Part shown: positions 1 to 6,167 of the stretch, in pieces | Numbering within the stretch: position 1 is the first letter of the stretch | Layout of the letters: every line of letters starts with the position of its first letter | The notes under the pieces: model-generated | Databases searched by the model: none | What the model saw: the letters and a program-made list of their open reading frames with translations, nothing else | Told to the model about the DNA's origin: nothing | Program-made: the position numbers and the translations under genes | From: Bacillota bacterium | GTDB taxonomy: Bacteria > Bacillota > Clostridia > Oscillospirales > Ruminococcaceae | Assembly: GCA_023415575.1 (NCBI GenBank) | Contig: JAEZKF010000037.1 | Coordinates: 1-31,553, forward strand | DNA: 31,553 nucleotides | Direction: 5' to 3'

Positions 1-1
1 C

Positions 2-67
2 CACCAGCGCATCCAGACTAAAACAAAACTGACACCACTTGAATTGCGATGCCAGTTTATTGCTTGA
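2..67 (+). CDS. IS3-family transposase, C-terminal fragment (5' part outside window)
   Basis: Twenty-one residues are visible before a TGA at 65-67. They begin HQRIQTKTKLTP and continue LELRCQFIA. The pattern (Asn/His)-x-R-I-Q-x-K-x-K-L-T-P-x-E-x-R is the usual end of the OrfB/DDE integrase-core transposase of IS3-family elements, which often reads FYNxxRIQxKxKLTPxEYR. The DDE residues lie upstream and cannot be checked. A terminal inverted repeat follows 35 bases after the stop, which fits the usual layout of an IS3 right end. Confidence 0.7.
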   Translation, partial: HQRIQTKTKLTPLELRCQFIA

Positions 68-102
68 TTCTTCCACCCTACATTAGGGGAGCTTTTTGTT
101 AA

Positions 103-127
103 TGTCCACTAATCTTGGGGCGGTTCA
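103..127. repeat. IS3-type terminal inverted repeat (right end)
   Basis: This 25-base stretch, read on the minus strand from 127 to 103, starts TGAACCGCCCC and ends AGTGGACA. That form is typical of IS3-family termini. The partner repeat would lie to the left of the window. No target duplication can be confirmed because only one flank is visible. Confidence 0.7.
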
Positions 128-128
128 T

Positions 129-281
129 TTATGCAGGCGGTGCCTTCTTTTTAGAGCGCTTGGCCCCGCCCTGCAGCTCGGGTACCGGCTTAAAATCATT
201 CTTGGGGATATGGGTTTTGCGGTTGCTCTCGGTTCCGTGTGGTTCTTTCGGGTCCGGTCGCCTCATGCCTGCCTTAGCCAT
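129..281 (-). CDS. Small conserved-looking basic protein, 50 aa, unknown function
   Basis: The product begins MAKAGMRRPDPKEPHGTES and ends KRSKKKAPPA. It is hydrophilic, proline- and lysine-rich, has no cysteine or membrane segment, and is probably largely unstructured. The N-terminal AGMRRPxPxEPHGTES block resembles short uncharacterised proteins I recall from clostridial genomes; no function is assigned to them. The ribosome site is weak: AAAGGA lies about 15 bases upstream. A second ATG at 266 is possible. The stop codon abuts the IS3 end, so the insertion left the reading frame intact or only just clipped it. It follows the 44-aa ORF and the HMA-fold gene on the same strand. Confidence 0.55.
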   Translation of the reverse strand: MAKAGMRRPDPKEPHGTESNRKTHIPKNDFKPVPELQGGAKRSKKKAPPA

Positions 282-323
282 AACGTAGATTGGTGGTCCT
301 TTCGTGTAATTTGCCTTTGCTGG

Positions 324-458
324 CTATACATCATTATTTTCATTAGATTGCTTTTTTGCGTTTCTGTTCTGGTTTTGATTTTCGCGAGTAATGGGGGTTT
401 GTCCGTTTGCCTTACGCACCCGCACTCGTTTCTTATCAGGTTGGCTGTCCTTTGGCAT
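324..458 (-). CDS. Very small basic Asn/Gln/Lys-rich ORF, 44 aa, unknown
   Basis: An AGGAGG at 466-471 sits eight bases upstream of the ATG at 456-458, a textbook ribosome site. The product starts MPKDSQPDKKRVRVRK and ends NENNDV. It is highly charged, with runs of Arg/Lys near residues 9-16 and an Asn/Gln-rich second half, and no hydrophobic core, so it should be disordered or nucleic-acid binding. It starts 23 bases after the HMA-fold gene stops, which suggests cotranscription. I do not recognise a family. The strong ribosome site is the main reason to call it real. Confidence 0.5.
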   Translation of the reverse strand: MPKDSQPDKKRVRVRKANGQTPITRENQNQNRNAKKQSNENNDV

Positions 459-481
459 AACGTTATCCTCCTAGTGTTCAC

Positions 482-724
482 TCAGCGGTCGGTACTGCGC
501 GGGGCGGGCGCGATGCTGAAGGTAAAGCCCATATCGTCGAGCGTGTCCTTGATGGCATCGGCGCCGGTAGCGGTATCGTCAAAGTCGACCGCCAGCCTGC
601 CGCTTTCGGCATTTACGCTGACCGACGTCACTCCCGCAAGGGTGTCAATCCCCTGCTTCAGCCGCCCCACATCCCGCTTGCCATTCAGGTTTTCAACCTT
701 GAAATATACACTTTGCATTCCCAT
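482..724 (-). CDS. HMA-fold protein lacking the CxxC metal site, 80 aa
   Basis: The length and pattern fit a single heavy-metal-associated (ferredoxin-like beta-alpha-beta-beta-alpha-beta) domain: a first strand VYFKVENL, a helix around DVGRLKQGIDTLAGV, strands VTSVSVNAESGRLAVDFD, then helix ADAIKDTLDDMGF. In copper chaperones and P-type ATPase domains the loop after strand 1 holds M-x-C-x-x-C. Here that loop reads NLNGKRDV and the protein has no cysteine, so classical Cu/Zn binding is not expected. GGGAGA lies six bases before the ATG at 722-724; a second ATG lies at 718. It is downstream of the MATE gene but separated by a terminator. Confidence 0.65.
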   Translation of the reverse strand: MGMQSVYFKVENLNGKRDVGRLKQGIDTLAGVTSVSVNAESGRLAVDFDDTATGADAIKDTLDDMGFTFSIAPAPRSTDR

Positions 725-804
725 AGCATCTCTCCCTCGTTTTTAATCGCCAGTACCCTGCATGGCTAGTATATGCAAACGCAAAAGCACTATACGATGT
801 AAAC

Positions 805-835
805 AAAACCGCACGGCAAAACACCGAGCGGTTTT
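805..835 (-). terminator. Rho-independent terminator of the MATE gene
   Basis: An 8-bp stem, AAAACCGC with GCGGTTTT, is followed by one A-A mismatch, a further 3 bp (CGG/CCG) and a CAAAACA loop. On the minus strand the 3' arm ends in TTTTG TTT. It lies just past the MATE stop codon. The plus strand also has a T-rich tail. Confidence 0.75.
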
Positions 836-853
836 ATTTTGTGTTTATTTAAT

Positions 854-2179
854 TTAAATAATCTGCTTATGCTTCCACCTTCCGCTTAGATAGCGGATGG
901 TAAATACAATCGCGCGGAACAGCCAGTCTGTGCCCATGCCAATCCATACGCCCAGGGCACCAAAGCCGAGTTGATTACTAAACAGATACCCACCGCCTAC
1001 GCGGAATACCCACATCGAGGTAATCGCAATCACCATGGTAAAATTCACATCATTTGCTGAGCGCAGTCCGCTCGGGAGCACAAAGGCCACCGACCAGAAC
1101 AAAACGCCTGTGATGGCGACGCAGATAATCATCTGCCGCGCAATCTCGGTTCCGGCAGGGCTTAGGTCGTATAGGCTTATGATGGGGTTCATCACGAGTA
1201 TGATGACTGCATATATGCCCGTTACAAGCACCTGTGAGATGGCGGTGAGCTTTTTCATGTAATGAGACGCCTGCTTGTAGTCATGGGCACCCACACACCG
1301 GCCTACGACGGTAATGGAAGCAAGACTGATGGAGTTGCCGCCGAGCATGGAGAGCGACGCAATGTTCGCCGCTACCGCATTGGCTGCAATGGCAGTGGTG
1401 CCGAAGGCGGTGACAATACCCTGCACCATAATCTTGCCGATGTGAAACATACCGCTTTCAAGTCCGTTCGGCACGCCGATTTTAAGGATCTTCTTGATGG
1501 TGTCAAACTCCAGCCGGAGTGGGAAGAAATGCTCAAAGGTAACGACATACCTCGGCTTATGTAACAGTCCAAAAAGCAGCACGGCACCTACCGCCCTTGA
1601 TACCAGTGAGGCAAGGGCCGCACCCGCGGCACCCATCTGGAATCCGTAAATCAAAATTGCGTTTCCGATGATGTTAATGACATTCATAAGGCCGGATGCA
1701 AACATGGGTACCCTTGCATTGTTCATGCACCGAAACAGGGCTGCGCACGAATTAAAGATCGCGATGAACGGATAGGACAAGGCCGATAGGTAGAAATACA
1801 CCCGGGCATTGCTCATGACATCCGGCTCTACCCTGCCGTACAGGAGGGTGAGAATCGGCGAGTTCGCGGCAAGACTTACTGCCATAATGAGAGCTGAAAA
1901 CAACAATGTGACTAAAACAAGCTGCTTTGCAGACCGGTTTGCCCCCTCTTCGTCCTCCTTGCCTAAATACTGTGCGGTAATGATTGCACCGCCTGTGGCA
2001 AGGGCGGTGAAGATGTTGATAAGTAAAGAATTCACGGCGTCTACGAGCGCTACGCCCGAGACCGCCGCCTCCCCTACCTGCGAGACCATCAGGGTATCGG
2101 CAATCCCGATGGTCGCTACAAAGACCTGCTCAACAATCAGCGGAATGATGAGCCTGGTCAGGTCTTTTCGTGAAAACAT
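854..2179 (-). CDS. MATE-family multidrug/Na+ (or H+) antiporter
   Basis: This 441-residue integral membrane protein has the length and spacing of hydrophobic segments expected of a 12-helix MATE exporter. Family-like features include the N-terminal LTRLIIPLIVEQVFVATIGIADTLMVSQVGEAAVSGVALVD and the matching second-half sequence GNSISLASITVVGRCVGA. These proteins export cationic drugs or metabolites at the cytoplasmic membrane in exchange for Na+ or H+; the substrate cannot be read from sequence. AGGGG lies 12 bases before the ATG at 2179 and nine before a TTG at 2182, so the latter could also start translation. The gene follows the Crp/Fnr regulator by about 75 bp on the same strand and ends at a terminator. 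Confidence 0.9.
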   Translation of the reverse strand: MFSRKDLTRLIIPLIVEQVFVATIGIADTLMVSQVGEAAVSGVALVDAVNSLLINIFTALATGGAIITAQYLGKEDEEGANRSAKQLVLVTLLFSALIMAVSLAANSPILTLLYGRVEPDVMSNARVYFYLSALSYPFIAIFNSCAALFRCMNNARVPMFASGLMNVINIIGNAILIYGFQMGAAGAALASLVSRAVGAVLLFGLLHKPRYVVTFEHFFPLRLEFDTIKKILKIGVPNGLESGMFHIGKIMVQGIVTAFGTTAIAANAVAANIASLSMLGGNSISLASITVVGRCVGAHDYKQASHYMKKLTAISQVLVTGIYAVIILVMNPIISLYDLSPAGTEIARQMIICVAITGVLFWSVAFVLPSGLRSANDVNFTMVIAITSMWVFRVGGGYLFSNQLGFGALGVWIGMGTDWLFRAIVFTIRYLSGRWKHKQII

Positions 2180-2256
2180 CAAAATAATTATCCCCTAACA
2201 TCATTGTGGATCGTTTGGCCTGATGACTTGTTTTGTCACTTGCGGCAAAAAGCAAC

Positions 2257-2916
2257 TTACATCAACTCAAACTCGTTGCGGTGAAACTTTAATAGCCCCT
2301 CGTCGCGCATGGCTCCCAGCTCGCGCGAAAGCGCGCTTCTGTCCACGCATAGGTAATCGGCAAGCTCCGTGCGGGAAAAGGGGATAAAAAACCGGGCCGA
2401 CCCCTGCCTGCGCGACTGCATGGCAAGATAGGTCTCAATCCGCTCGCGGATGGTTTTCTTAGAGAGAAGCTCCAGCCGCTCGTGCATCAAAAGGTTTTTG
2501 CGGGCAAGCAGGTGCATCATATTCTCTATTAGCTTTGTATGATGCGAACAACCCCGCGGACACACCGACAAAATCCCCGCCGCAGACAGCCAGACCACCT
2601 CGCTGTCGGCGGCAGATACCACCGATACGGGGCTGTGCTCGGTTCCTGCACAGGCAAACGCTTCAGCAAACAGCTCTCCTTTATCAATCTTTGTGATGAT
2701 GGTTCGCACCCCGTTTACATCCTCGCGCTCGACATGCACCTCACCGCTCAGTACAATGCCAAGCTCGGGAACCCTATCCCCTGCAAGTAGTAAAATCTCG
2801 CCCTTTGCATAGGTCCTGCGCTGGGCGCGCAGGCAGCTGAGCACCTCGGCGATATCCTGCTTGTCCATCGCGCGAAAGAGCGGGCTTTGGGTCAGGATGT
2901 CCAAGTAGTTTGTCAT
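2257..2916 (-). CDS. Crp/Fnr-family regulator, HcpR-like
   Basis: The 219-residue product has the usual length for the family. Residues 1-130 form a cyclic-nucleotide-binding-like beta-roll (ITQSPLF.. start; LSGEVHVEREDVNGVRT; DKGELFAEAFACAG). A dimer helix follows, then a winged HTH near the C terminus (FSRTELADYLCVDRSALSRELGAMRDEGLL). It lacks the N-terminal cysteine cluster of FNR. It is divergent from a ferredoxin-hcp pair, the arrangement known for HcpR regulators, which control hcp in response to nitrosative stress. A palindrome sits in the shared intergenic region. The longer frame beginning further upstream runs through the promoter; the ATG at 2916 gives the family N terminus. Confidence 0.85.
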   Translation of the reverse strand: MTNYLDILTQSPLFRAMDKQDIAEVLSCLRAQRRTYAKGEILLLAGDRVPELGIVLSGEVHVEREDVNGVRTIITKIDKGELFAEAFACAGTEHSPVSVVSAADSEVVWLSAAGILSVCPRGCSHHTKLIENMMHLLARKNLLMHERLELLSKKTIRERIETYLAMQSRRQGSARFFIPFSRTELADYLCVDRSALSRELGAMRDEGLLKFHRNEFELM

Positions 2917-2969
2917 TCCAATCGCATCGACCCTCTTTTTATACGAATTAAGTATATTTTTTAATTTTC

Positions 2970-2983
2970 GTTGCAAATGCAAC
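2970..2983. promoter_or_regulatory. Palindromic operator, candidate HcpR/Crp-Fnr site
   Basis: GTTGCAAATGCAAC is a perfect inverted repeat with 6-bp arms and a 2-bp centre. It lies between the divergent regulator and the ferredoxin-hcp operon. Its centre is about 41.5 bp upstream of the start predicted from the TATAGT at 3006-3011, the usual class II position for Crp/Fnr activators. A minus-strand TATACT lies at 2951-2956, so the same site could also control the regulator gene itself. Confidence 0.6.
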
Positions 2984-3005
2984 AGACCGCATGGGTTCAT
3001 TATAG

Positions 3006-3011
3006 TATAGT
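3006..3011 (+). promoter_or_regulatory. Putative -10 box of the ferredoxin-hcp operon
   Basis: TATAGT here, with an overlapping copy at 3001-3006, has no good -35 partner at the usual distance. That fits a promoter dependent on an activator bound at the 2970-2983 palindrome. A second TTGCAA (3015-3020) follows within the transcribed leader. Confidence 0.45.
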
Positions 3012-3068
3012 AAGGTTGCAAACACAAGTAGTGATAATCAGATACATCAGGAAGGATGGTATATAGAT

Positions 3069-3770
3069 ATGGTTAGACAGATGATTAAGATTGATGAAAC
3101 CCTTTGCAACGGCTGCGGACTTTGCGCCCAGGCCTGCCACGAGGGGGCAATTGCCATCGTAGACGGCAAGGCAAAACTCATTCGCGAAGACTACTGCGAC
3201 GGACTCGGCAACTGCCTGCCCGTTTGCCCGACCGGCGCCATCAGCTTTGAAGACCGCGAGGCACCCGCCTTTGTGCAGCCCCCCGAAAAGGCCGAGCACC
3301 ACAACGCAAACCACCCCGAGGGCGGATGCCCCGGTTCGCGAGCCGCTGCCATCAGGCGCGCACCTGACGTGACCGCAGCAGTACCTGAAGAAGCACAGGT
3401 CCCTTCTCAGCTTGCCCAATGGCCGGTGCAGATTAAGCTTGTTCCCGTAAACGCCCCTTATCTCGACGGCGCCAACCTTTTGATTGCAGCCGACTGTGCG
3501 GCATACGCGCATGCTGCATTTCACAACCGGTTTATGCGCGGCAGGGTCACCATCATCGGATGCCCGAAGCTCGACGAGGGCGACTACAGTGAAAAGCTGA
3601 CCGAGATGATTAAGCGCAACAACATCAAAAGCGTCACCATCGTGCGCATGGAGGTTCCCTGCTGCGGCGGGCTTGCATATGCCGCCCAACAGGCCCTGCA
3701 AAACAGCGGCAAGTTTATCCCGTGGCGGGTTGTCACCATCGGCATCGACGGAACGATTCTAGAAGATTAA
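3069..3770 (+). CDS. FrdX-like 4Fe-4S ferredoxin protein associated with Hcp
   Basis: The N terminus is a two-cluster ferredoxin domain (residues 5-62): C13-x2-C16-x2-C19-x3-C23 for the first cluster, then C43, C49 and C53-Pro. Position 46, normally cysteine in the second motif, is Leu (CDGLGNCLPVC), so the second cluster probably has three cysteine ligands or is [3Fe-4S]. A Pro/Ala-rich linker leads to a C-terminal domain (about 110-233) with cysteines in AADCAAY, IIGCPKL and EVPCCGG that may bind another centre. The gene lies 22 bp before hcp and should supply electrons to it. GGAAGG lies 13 bases upstream of the ATG. An internal ATG at 3081 is a possible alternative. Confidence 0.85.
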   Translation: MVRQMIKIDETLCNGCGLCAQACHEGAIAIVDGKAKLIREDYCDGLGNCLPVCPTGAISFEDREAPAFVQPPEKAEHHNANHPEGGCPGSRAAAIRRAPDVTAAVPEEAQVPSQLAQWPVQIKLVPVNAPYLDGANLLIAADCAAYAHAAFHNRFMRGRVTIIGCPKLDEGDYSEKLTEMIKRNNIKSVTIVRMEVPCCGGLAYAAQQALQNSGKFIPWRVVTIGIDGTILED

Positions 3771-3792
3771 ATTGATAGAGAGGTAGATGCAA

Positions 3793-5349
3793 ATGAATCA
3801 GATGTTTTGTTTTCAGTGTGAGCAGACCGCAGGCGGCAAGGCCTGCACCGTAAAAGGCGTATGCGGCAAGGAGAGCTCGACCGCAAACCTGCAGGATGAG
3901 CTGACCGGTATCCTGATTGCCATCGCAAAGGCGGCAAAGAACAACCGCACCCCCGAGACCGATAAGCTGCTGATGGATGGTCTCTTTACCGCTGTTACCA
4001 ACGTAAACTTTGATGACGGCGCCCTTGCGCGCATGGTCGCAAAGACCCGCGAGGCCCTTAAGGAGCTTGATGCATCCGCAAGCGAGTATTCGCTGGACGA
4101 CCTGTGGGGCGACAACGAGGACATCCGTTCTCTTAAGAGCCTGATTCTCTTCGGCATCCGCGGCATGGCGGCATACGCCTTCCACGCAGCAACACTGGGT
4201 TACACCGACGATAAGGTCAACGCCTTCTTCTACGAAGCACTTTCCGCTATCGGCAGCGACACTGCGCAGGCACAGCTGCTTGAGCTTGTCACCCAAACCG
4301 GCCTAGTCAACCTTACCTGCATGGCCCTGCTTGACAAAGCCAACACCGAGACCTACGGCACCCCCTTGCCCACCAAGGTTCCCATGACCATTGAAAAGGG
4401 CCCGTTCATCGTCATCTCGGGCCACGACCTGCACGACCTGCACCTCTTGCTCAAGCAGACCGAGGGCATGGGCATTAACATCTACACCCACGGCGAGATG
4501 CTTCCCGCACATGCATACCCCGAGCTTAAGAGGTACCCCCACCTCAAGGGCAACTTCGGCACCGCATGGCAGAACCAGCAGAAGGAGTTCGCGGACATTA
4601 AGGGCCCTGTGCTCTTTACCACCAACTGCATCATGCCTGTGCGCGACAGCTACCGCGACCGCATCTTTACCACAGCATTAGTGGCATACCCCGGTATGGT
4701 TCATATCGGCGAGGATAAGGACTTTACACCCGTTATCAACAAGGCCCTTGAGCTGGGCGGCTACGATGAAGACAAGGTGATGACCGGCCTAAACGGCGGC
4801 AGCGTTCTGACCACCGGCTTTGCAAGAGGCAGCGTGCTCGCAGCGGCGGACACTGTTATTGATGCGGTTAAGTCGGGTGCCATCCGTCACTTCTTCCTCG
4901 TCGGCGGCTGCGACGGCGCACGCCCGGGCCGCAACTACTACACCGAGTTTGTTAAGATGGCGCCCGCCGACACCATCATCCTGACCCTTGCCTGCGGCAA
5001 GTACCGCTTTAACGACCTCGACCTCGGCACCATCGGCGGCCTGCCCCGCATTATGGATATGGGCCAGTGCAACGACGCTTACAGCGCCATCGAGGTAGCG
5101 CTTGCGCTATCCAAGGCGTTTGACTGCAGCGTAAACGAGCTGCCGCTGACTCTGGTGCTCTCCTGGTATGAGCAAAAGGCGGTATGCGTACTGCTTACCC
5201 TGCTCGCTCTTGGTATCAAGAATATCCTCATCGGGCCGTCTCTGCCCGCATTTATCTCCCCGAACGTACTAAAGGTTTTGGTCGATACCTATGGGCTTAC
5301 CCCCATCACAACCCCGGGCGAGGACCTTTCCCGCATCCTCGGCAAGTAG
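3793..5349 (+). CDS. hcp: Hybrid cluster protein (hydroxylamine/NO reductase)
   Basis: This 518-residue protein is a class I Hcp, a cytoplasmic Fe-S protein of anaerobes that reduces hydroxylamine or nitric oxide and protects against nitrosative stress. The N-terminal [4Fe-4S] motif is C6-x2-C9-x8-C18-x5-C24. Ligands of the hybrid cluster are present in order: GHDLHDL (His), HGEMLPAH (Glu), TTNC, GGCDGARPGR, LACGKYRF, GQCNDAYS (four Cys) and SWYEQKA (Glu). All key residues appear intact. AGAGAGG at 3777-3783 is nine bases from the ATG at 3793 but only three from an upstream in-frame ATG at 3787, so 3793 is preferred. It is cotranscribed with the ferredoxin gene. Confidence 0.95.
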   Translation: MNQMFCFQCEQTAGGKACTVKGVCGKESSTANLQDELTGILIAIAKAAKNNRTPETDKLLMDGLFTAVTNVNFDDGALARMVAKTREALKELDASASEYSLDDLWGDNEDIRSLKSLILFGIRGMAAYAFHAATLGYTDDKVNAFFYEALSAIGSDTAQAQLLELVTQTGLVNLTCMALLDKANTETYGTPLPTKVPMTIEKGPFIVISGHDLHDLHLLLKQTEGMGINIYTHGEMLPAHAYPELKRYPHLKGNFGTAWQNQQKEFADIKGPVLFTTNCIMPVRDSYRDRIFTTALVAYPGMVHIGEDKDFTPVINKALELGGYDEDKVMTGLNGGSVLTTGFARGSVLAAADTVIDAVKSGAIRHFFLVGGCDGARPGRNYYTEFVKMAPADTIILTLACGKYRFNDLDLGTIGGLPRIMDMGQCNDAYSAIEVALALSKAFDCSVNELPLTLVLSWYEQKAVCVLLTLLALGIKNILIGPSLPAFISPNVLKVLVDTYGLTPITTPGEDLSRILGK

Positions 5350-5423
5350 TATTCGTATTATGGAACTTGCATCTATCCCCTTTCCCTCTATGTGATGTTG
5401 TCACGGAGAAAAAACTGGAAATT

Positions 5424-5431
5424 GATATAAT
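5424..5431 (+). promoter_or_regulatory. Putative extended -10 promoter of trxA
   Basis: The sequence TGATATAAT (ending at 5431) is a perfect TATAAT preceded by a TG extension. TTGTCA occurs upstream near 5396-5401 but at 22-25 bp, too far for a standard -35. The start of trxA lies about 48 bases further on. It suggests thioredoxin can be expressed independently of hcp. Confidence 0.5.
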
Positions 5432-5478
5432 GGTATCAGATAGAGAAAAGCACACCACAAACGGAAAGGGAGATGGAT

Positions 5479-5787
5479 ATGTCAATCGATGTTACCAAAG
5501 AGAATTTTACAAAAGAAGTCCTACATTCCGACACTCCGGTTCTAATTGACTTCTGGGCACCGTGGTGCGGCCCCTGCCGCAGGGTAGCCCCGATTGTGGA
5601 TGAGATTGCACAAGAGGCCTCGGGGAAGATAAAGATCGGGAAGATTAACGTTGACGAAGAACCCGAGCTTGCTGAGCAGTTTCAGGTTCTGAGCATCCCC
5701 ACCCTCATTGTCATGAAGGACGGAAGGGTAGTCTCCACCGCAGTCGGGGCAAAGAGCAAATCGGCAATCCTTGAGATGCTTGATTAA
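5479..5787 (+). CDS. trxA: Thioredoxin
   Basis: At 102 residues this is a single thioredoxin fold with the active site W-C30-G-P-C33 in DFWAPWCGPCRRVAP and the later cis-proline loop SIPTLIVMKDG. It reduces cytoplasmic disulfides, using electrons from thioredoxin reductase (not encoded here). GGGAG ends six bases before the ATG at 5479; the in-frame ATG at 5473 abuts that ribosome site and is unlikely. It follows hcp by about 130 bp and may support the redox-stress role of the cluster. No terminator is obvious directly after the stop; the next one lies at 6056-6102. Confidence 0.93.
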   Translation: MSIDVTKENFTKEVLHSDTPVLIDFWAPWCGPCRRVAPIVDEIAQEASGKIKIGKINVDEEPELAEQFQVLSIPTLIVMKDGRVVSTAVGAKSKSAILEMLD

Positions 5788-6055
5788 CCACACCAAAATT
5801 GATTACGTCTTGCCGCAATGGTATCCACTGAATACCTACATAGTGCGGCCCTTCGATAGTCGGTTTTGGCAGCCACACTCCAAAACCCACACCTTATATA
5901 TTTACTTTCACTAACCCCCGGAACACGCATTTATTCCTTCTTAGATTACGCAGCAGCAATCAGACCGCATTGTACACTCCTACTTTCAATTATTAACCCA
6001 CCACGCCAAAGCCGGCCATATATCATGTTGTTCATCCTCCAAATTAACTTTCATA
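5788..6055. other. Non-coding gap with nested inverted repeats; candidate structured RNA
   Basis: No convincing gene is present. Visible structure: GCCGCA (5812-5817) pairs with TGCGGC (5844-5849), enclosing GGTAT (5820-5824) and ATACC (5832-5836) around a 7-base loop. A separate 8-bp hairpin follows, GGTTTTGG (5862-5869) with CCAAAACC (5880-5887). The rest is AT-rich with no obvious pairing, up to a strong plus-strand terminator at 6056. On the minus strand there are tiny ORFs, each with a Shine-Dalgarno-like sequence: 26 aa at 5946-6026, 9 aa at 5941-5970 (MRSDCCCVI) and 48 aa at 5784-5930. These may be chance. Confidence 0.4.
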
Positions 6056-6102
6056 CGGTGGCGCTCCGTTATTGCAACGGGGTGCCGCTGTTTTATTTTT
6101 TT
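6056..6102 (+). terminator. Rho-independent terminator
   Basis: A roughly 14-bp GC-rich stem (6056-6070 with 6076-6090, including several G-U pairs) has a 5-base loop ATTGC. It is followed by TTTT A TTTTTTT at 6091-6102. It ends transcription coming from the trxA side, about 270 bp after the trxA stop, which implies a long 3' UTR or a separate small RNA. Confidence 0.8.
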
Positions 6103-6113
6103 GCGAGTTGTAG

Positions 6114-6119
6114 TATAAT
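6114..6119 (+). promoter_or_regulatory. Putative -10 box for the second Crp/Fnr gene
   Basis: A perfect TATAAT (within TAGTATAATAC) lies about 48 bases before the ATG at 6168. No good -35 is seen; the region at the right distance is the T-tract of the preceding terminator. Confidence 0.45.
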
Positions 6120-6167
6120 ACAGGGGAAGAGCAATGCCATGACGTCAACGGGAAAGGGGTGGTGAGG

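Larger units (their letters stand above)
1..127 (+). mobile_element. Right end of an IS3-family insertion sequence (truncated by window edge)
   Basis: The first 67 bases encode the last residues of an IS3-type transposase, and a terminal inverted repeat follows at 103-127. The repeat reads inward from base 127 as TGAACCGCC... and ends in AGTGGACA, a signature often found at IS3-family ends. The rest of the element lies outside the window, so its integrity cannot be judged. The outer end falls one base beyond the stop codon of the small minus-strand ORF at 129-281. A 3-4 bp target duplication would therefore overlap that stop codon (TTT or TTTA at 128-131). Confidence 0.75.

Noticed and set aside
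96..746. Long plus-strand open frame (216 codons)
   Set aside because: It runs antisense to the HMA gene, two small ORFs and the IS end, has no ribosome site and gives a protein of unnatural composition.
3000..3701. Minus-strand frame of 233 codons opposite the ferredoxin gene
   Set aside because: It mirrors a cysteine-rich ferredoxin with clear family motifs on the plus strand; the minus product has no recognisable pattern or ribosome site.
3733..4296. Minus-strand frame of 187 codons opposite hcp
   Set aside because: It lies opposite the cluster-binding region of hcp and is a by-product of codon bias.
5866..6165. Plus-strand frame of 99 codons in the gap after trxA
   Set aside because: No ribosome site; it runs through a hairpin, a strong terminator and a -10 box, and its composition is not protein-like.
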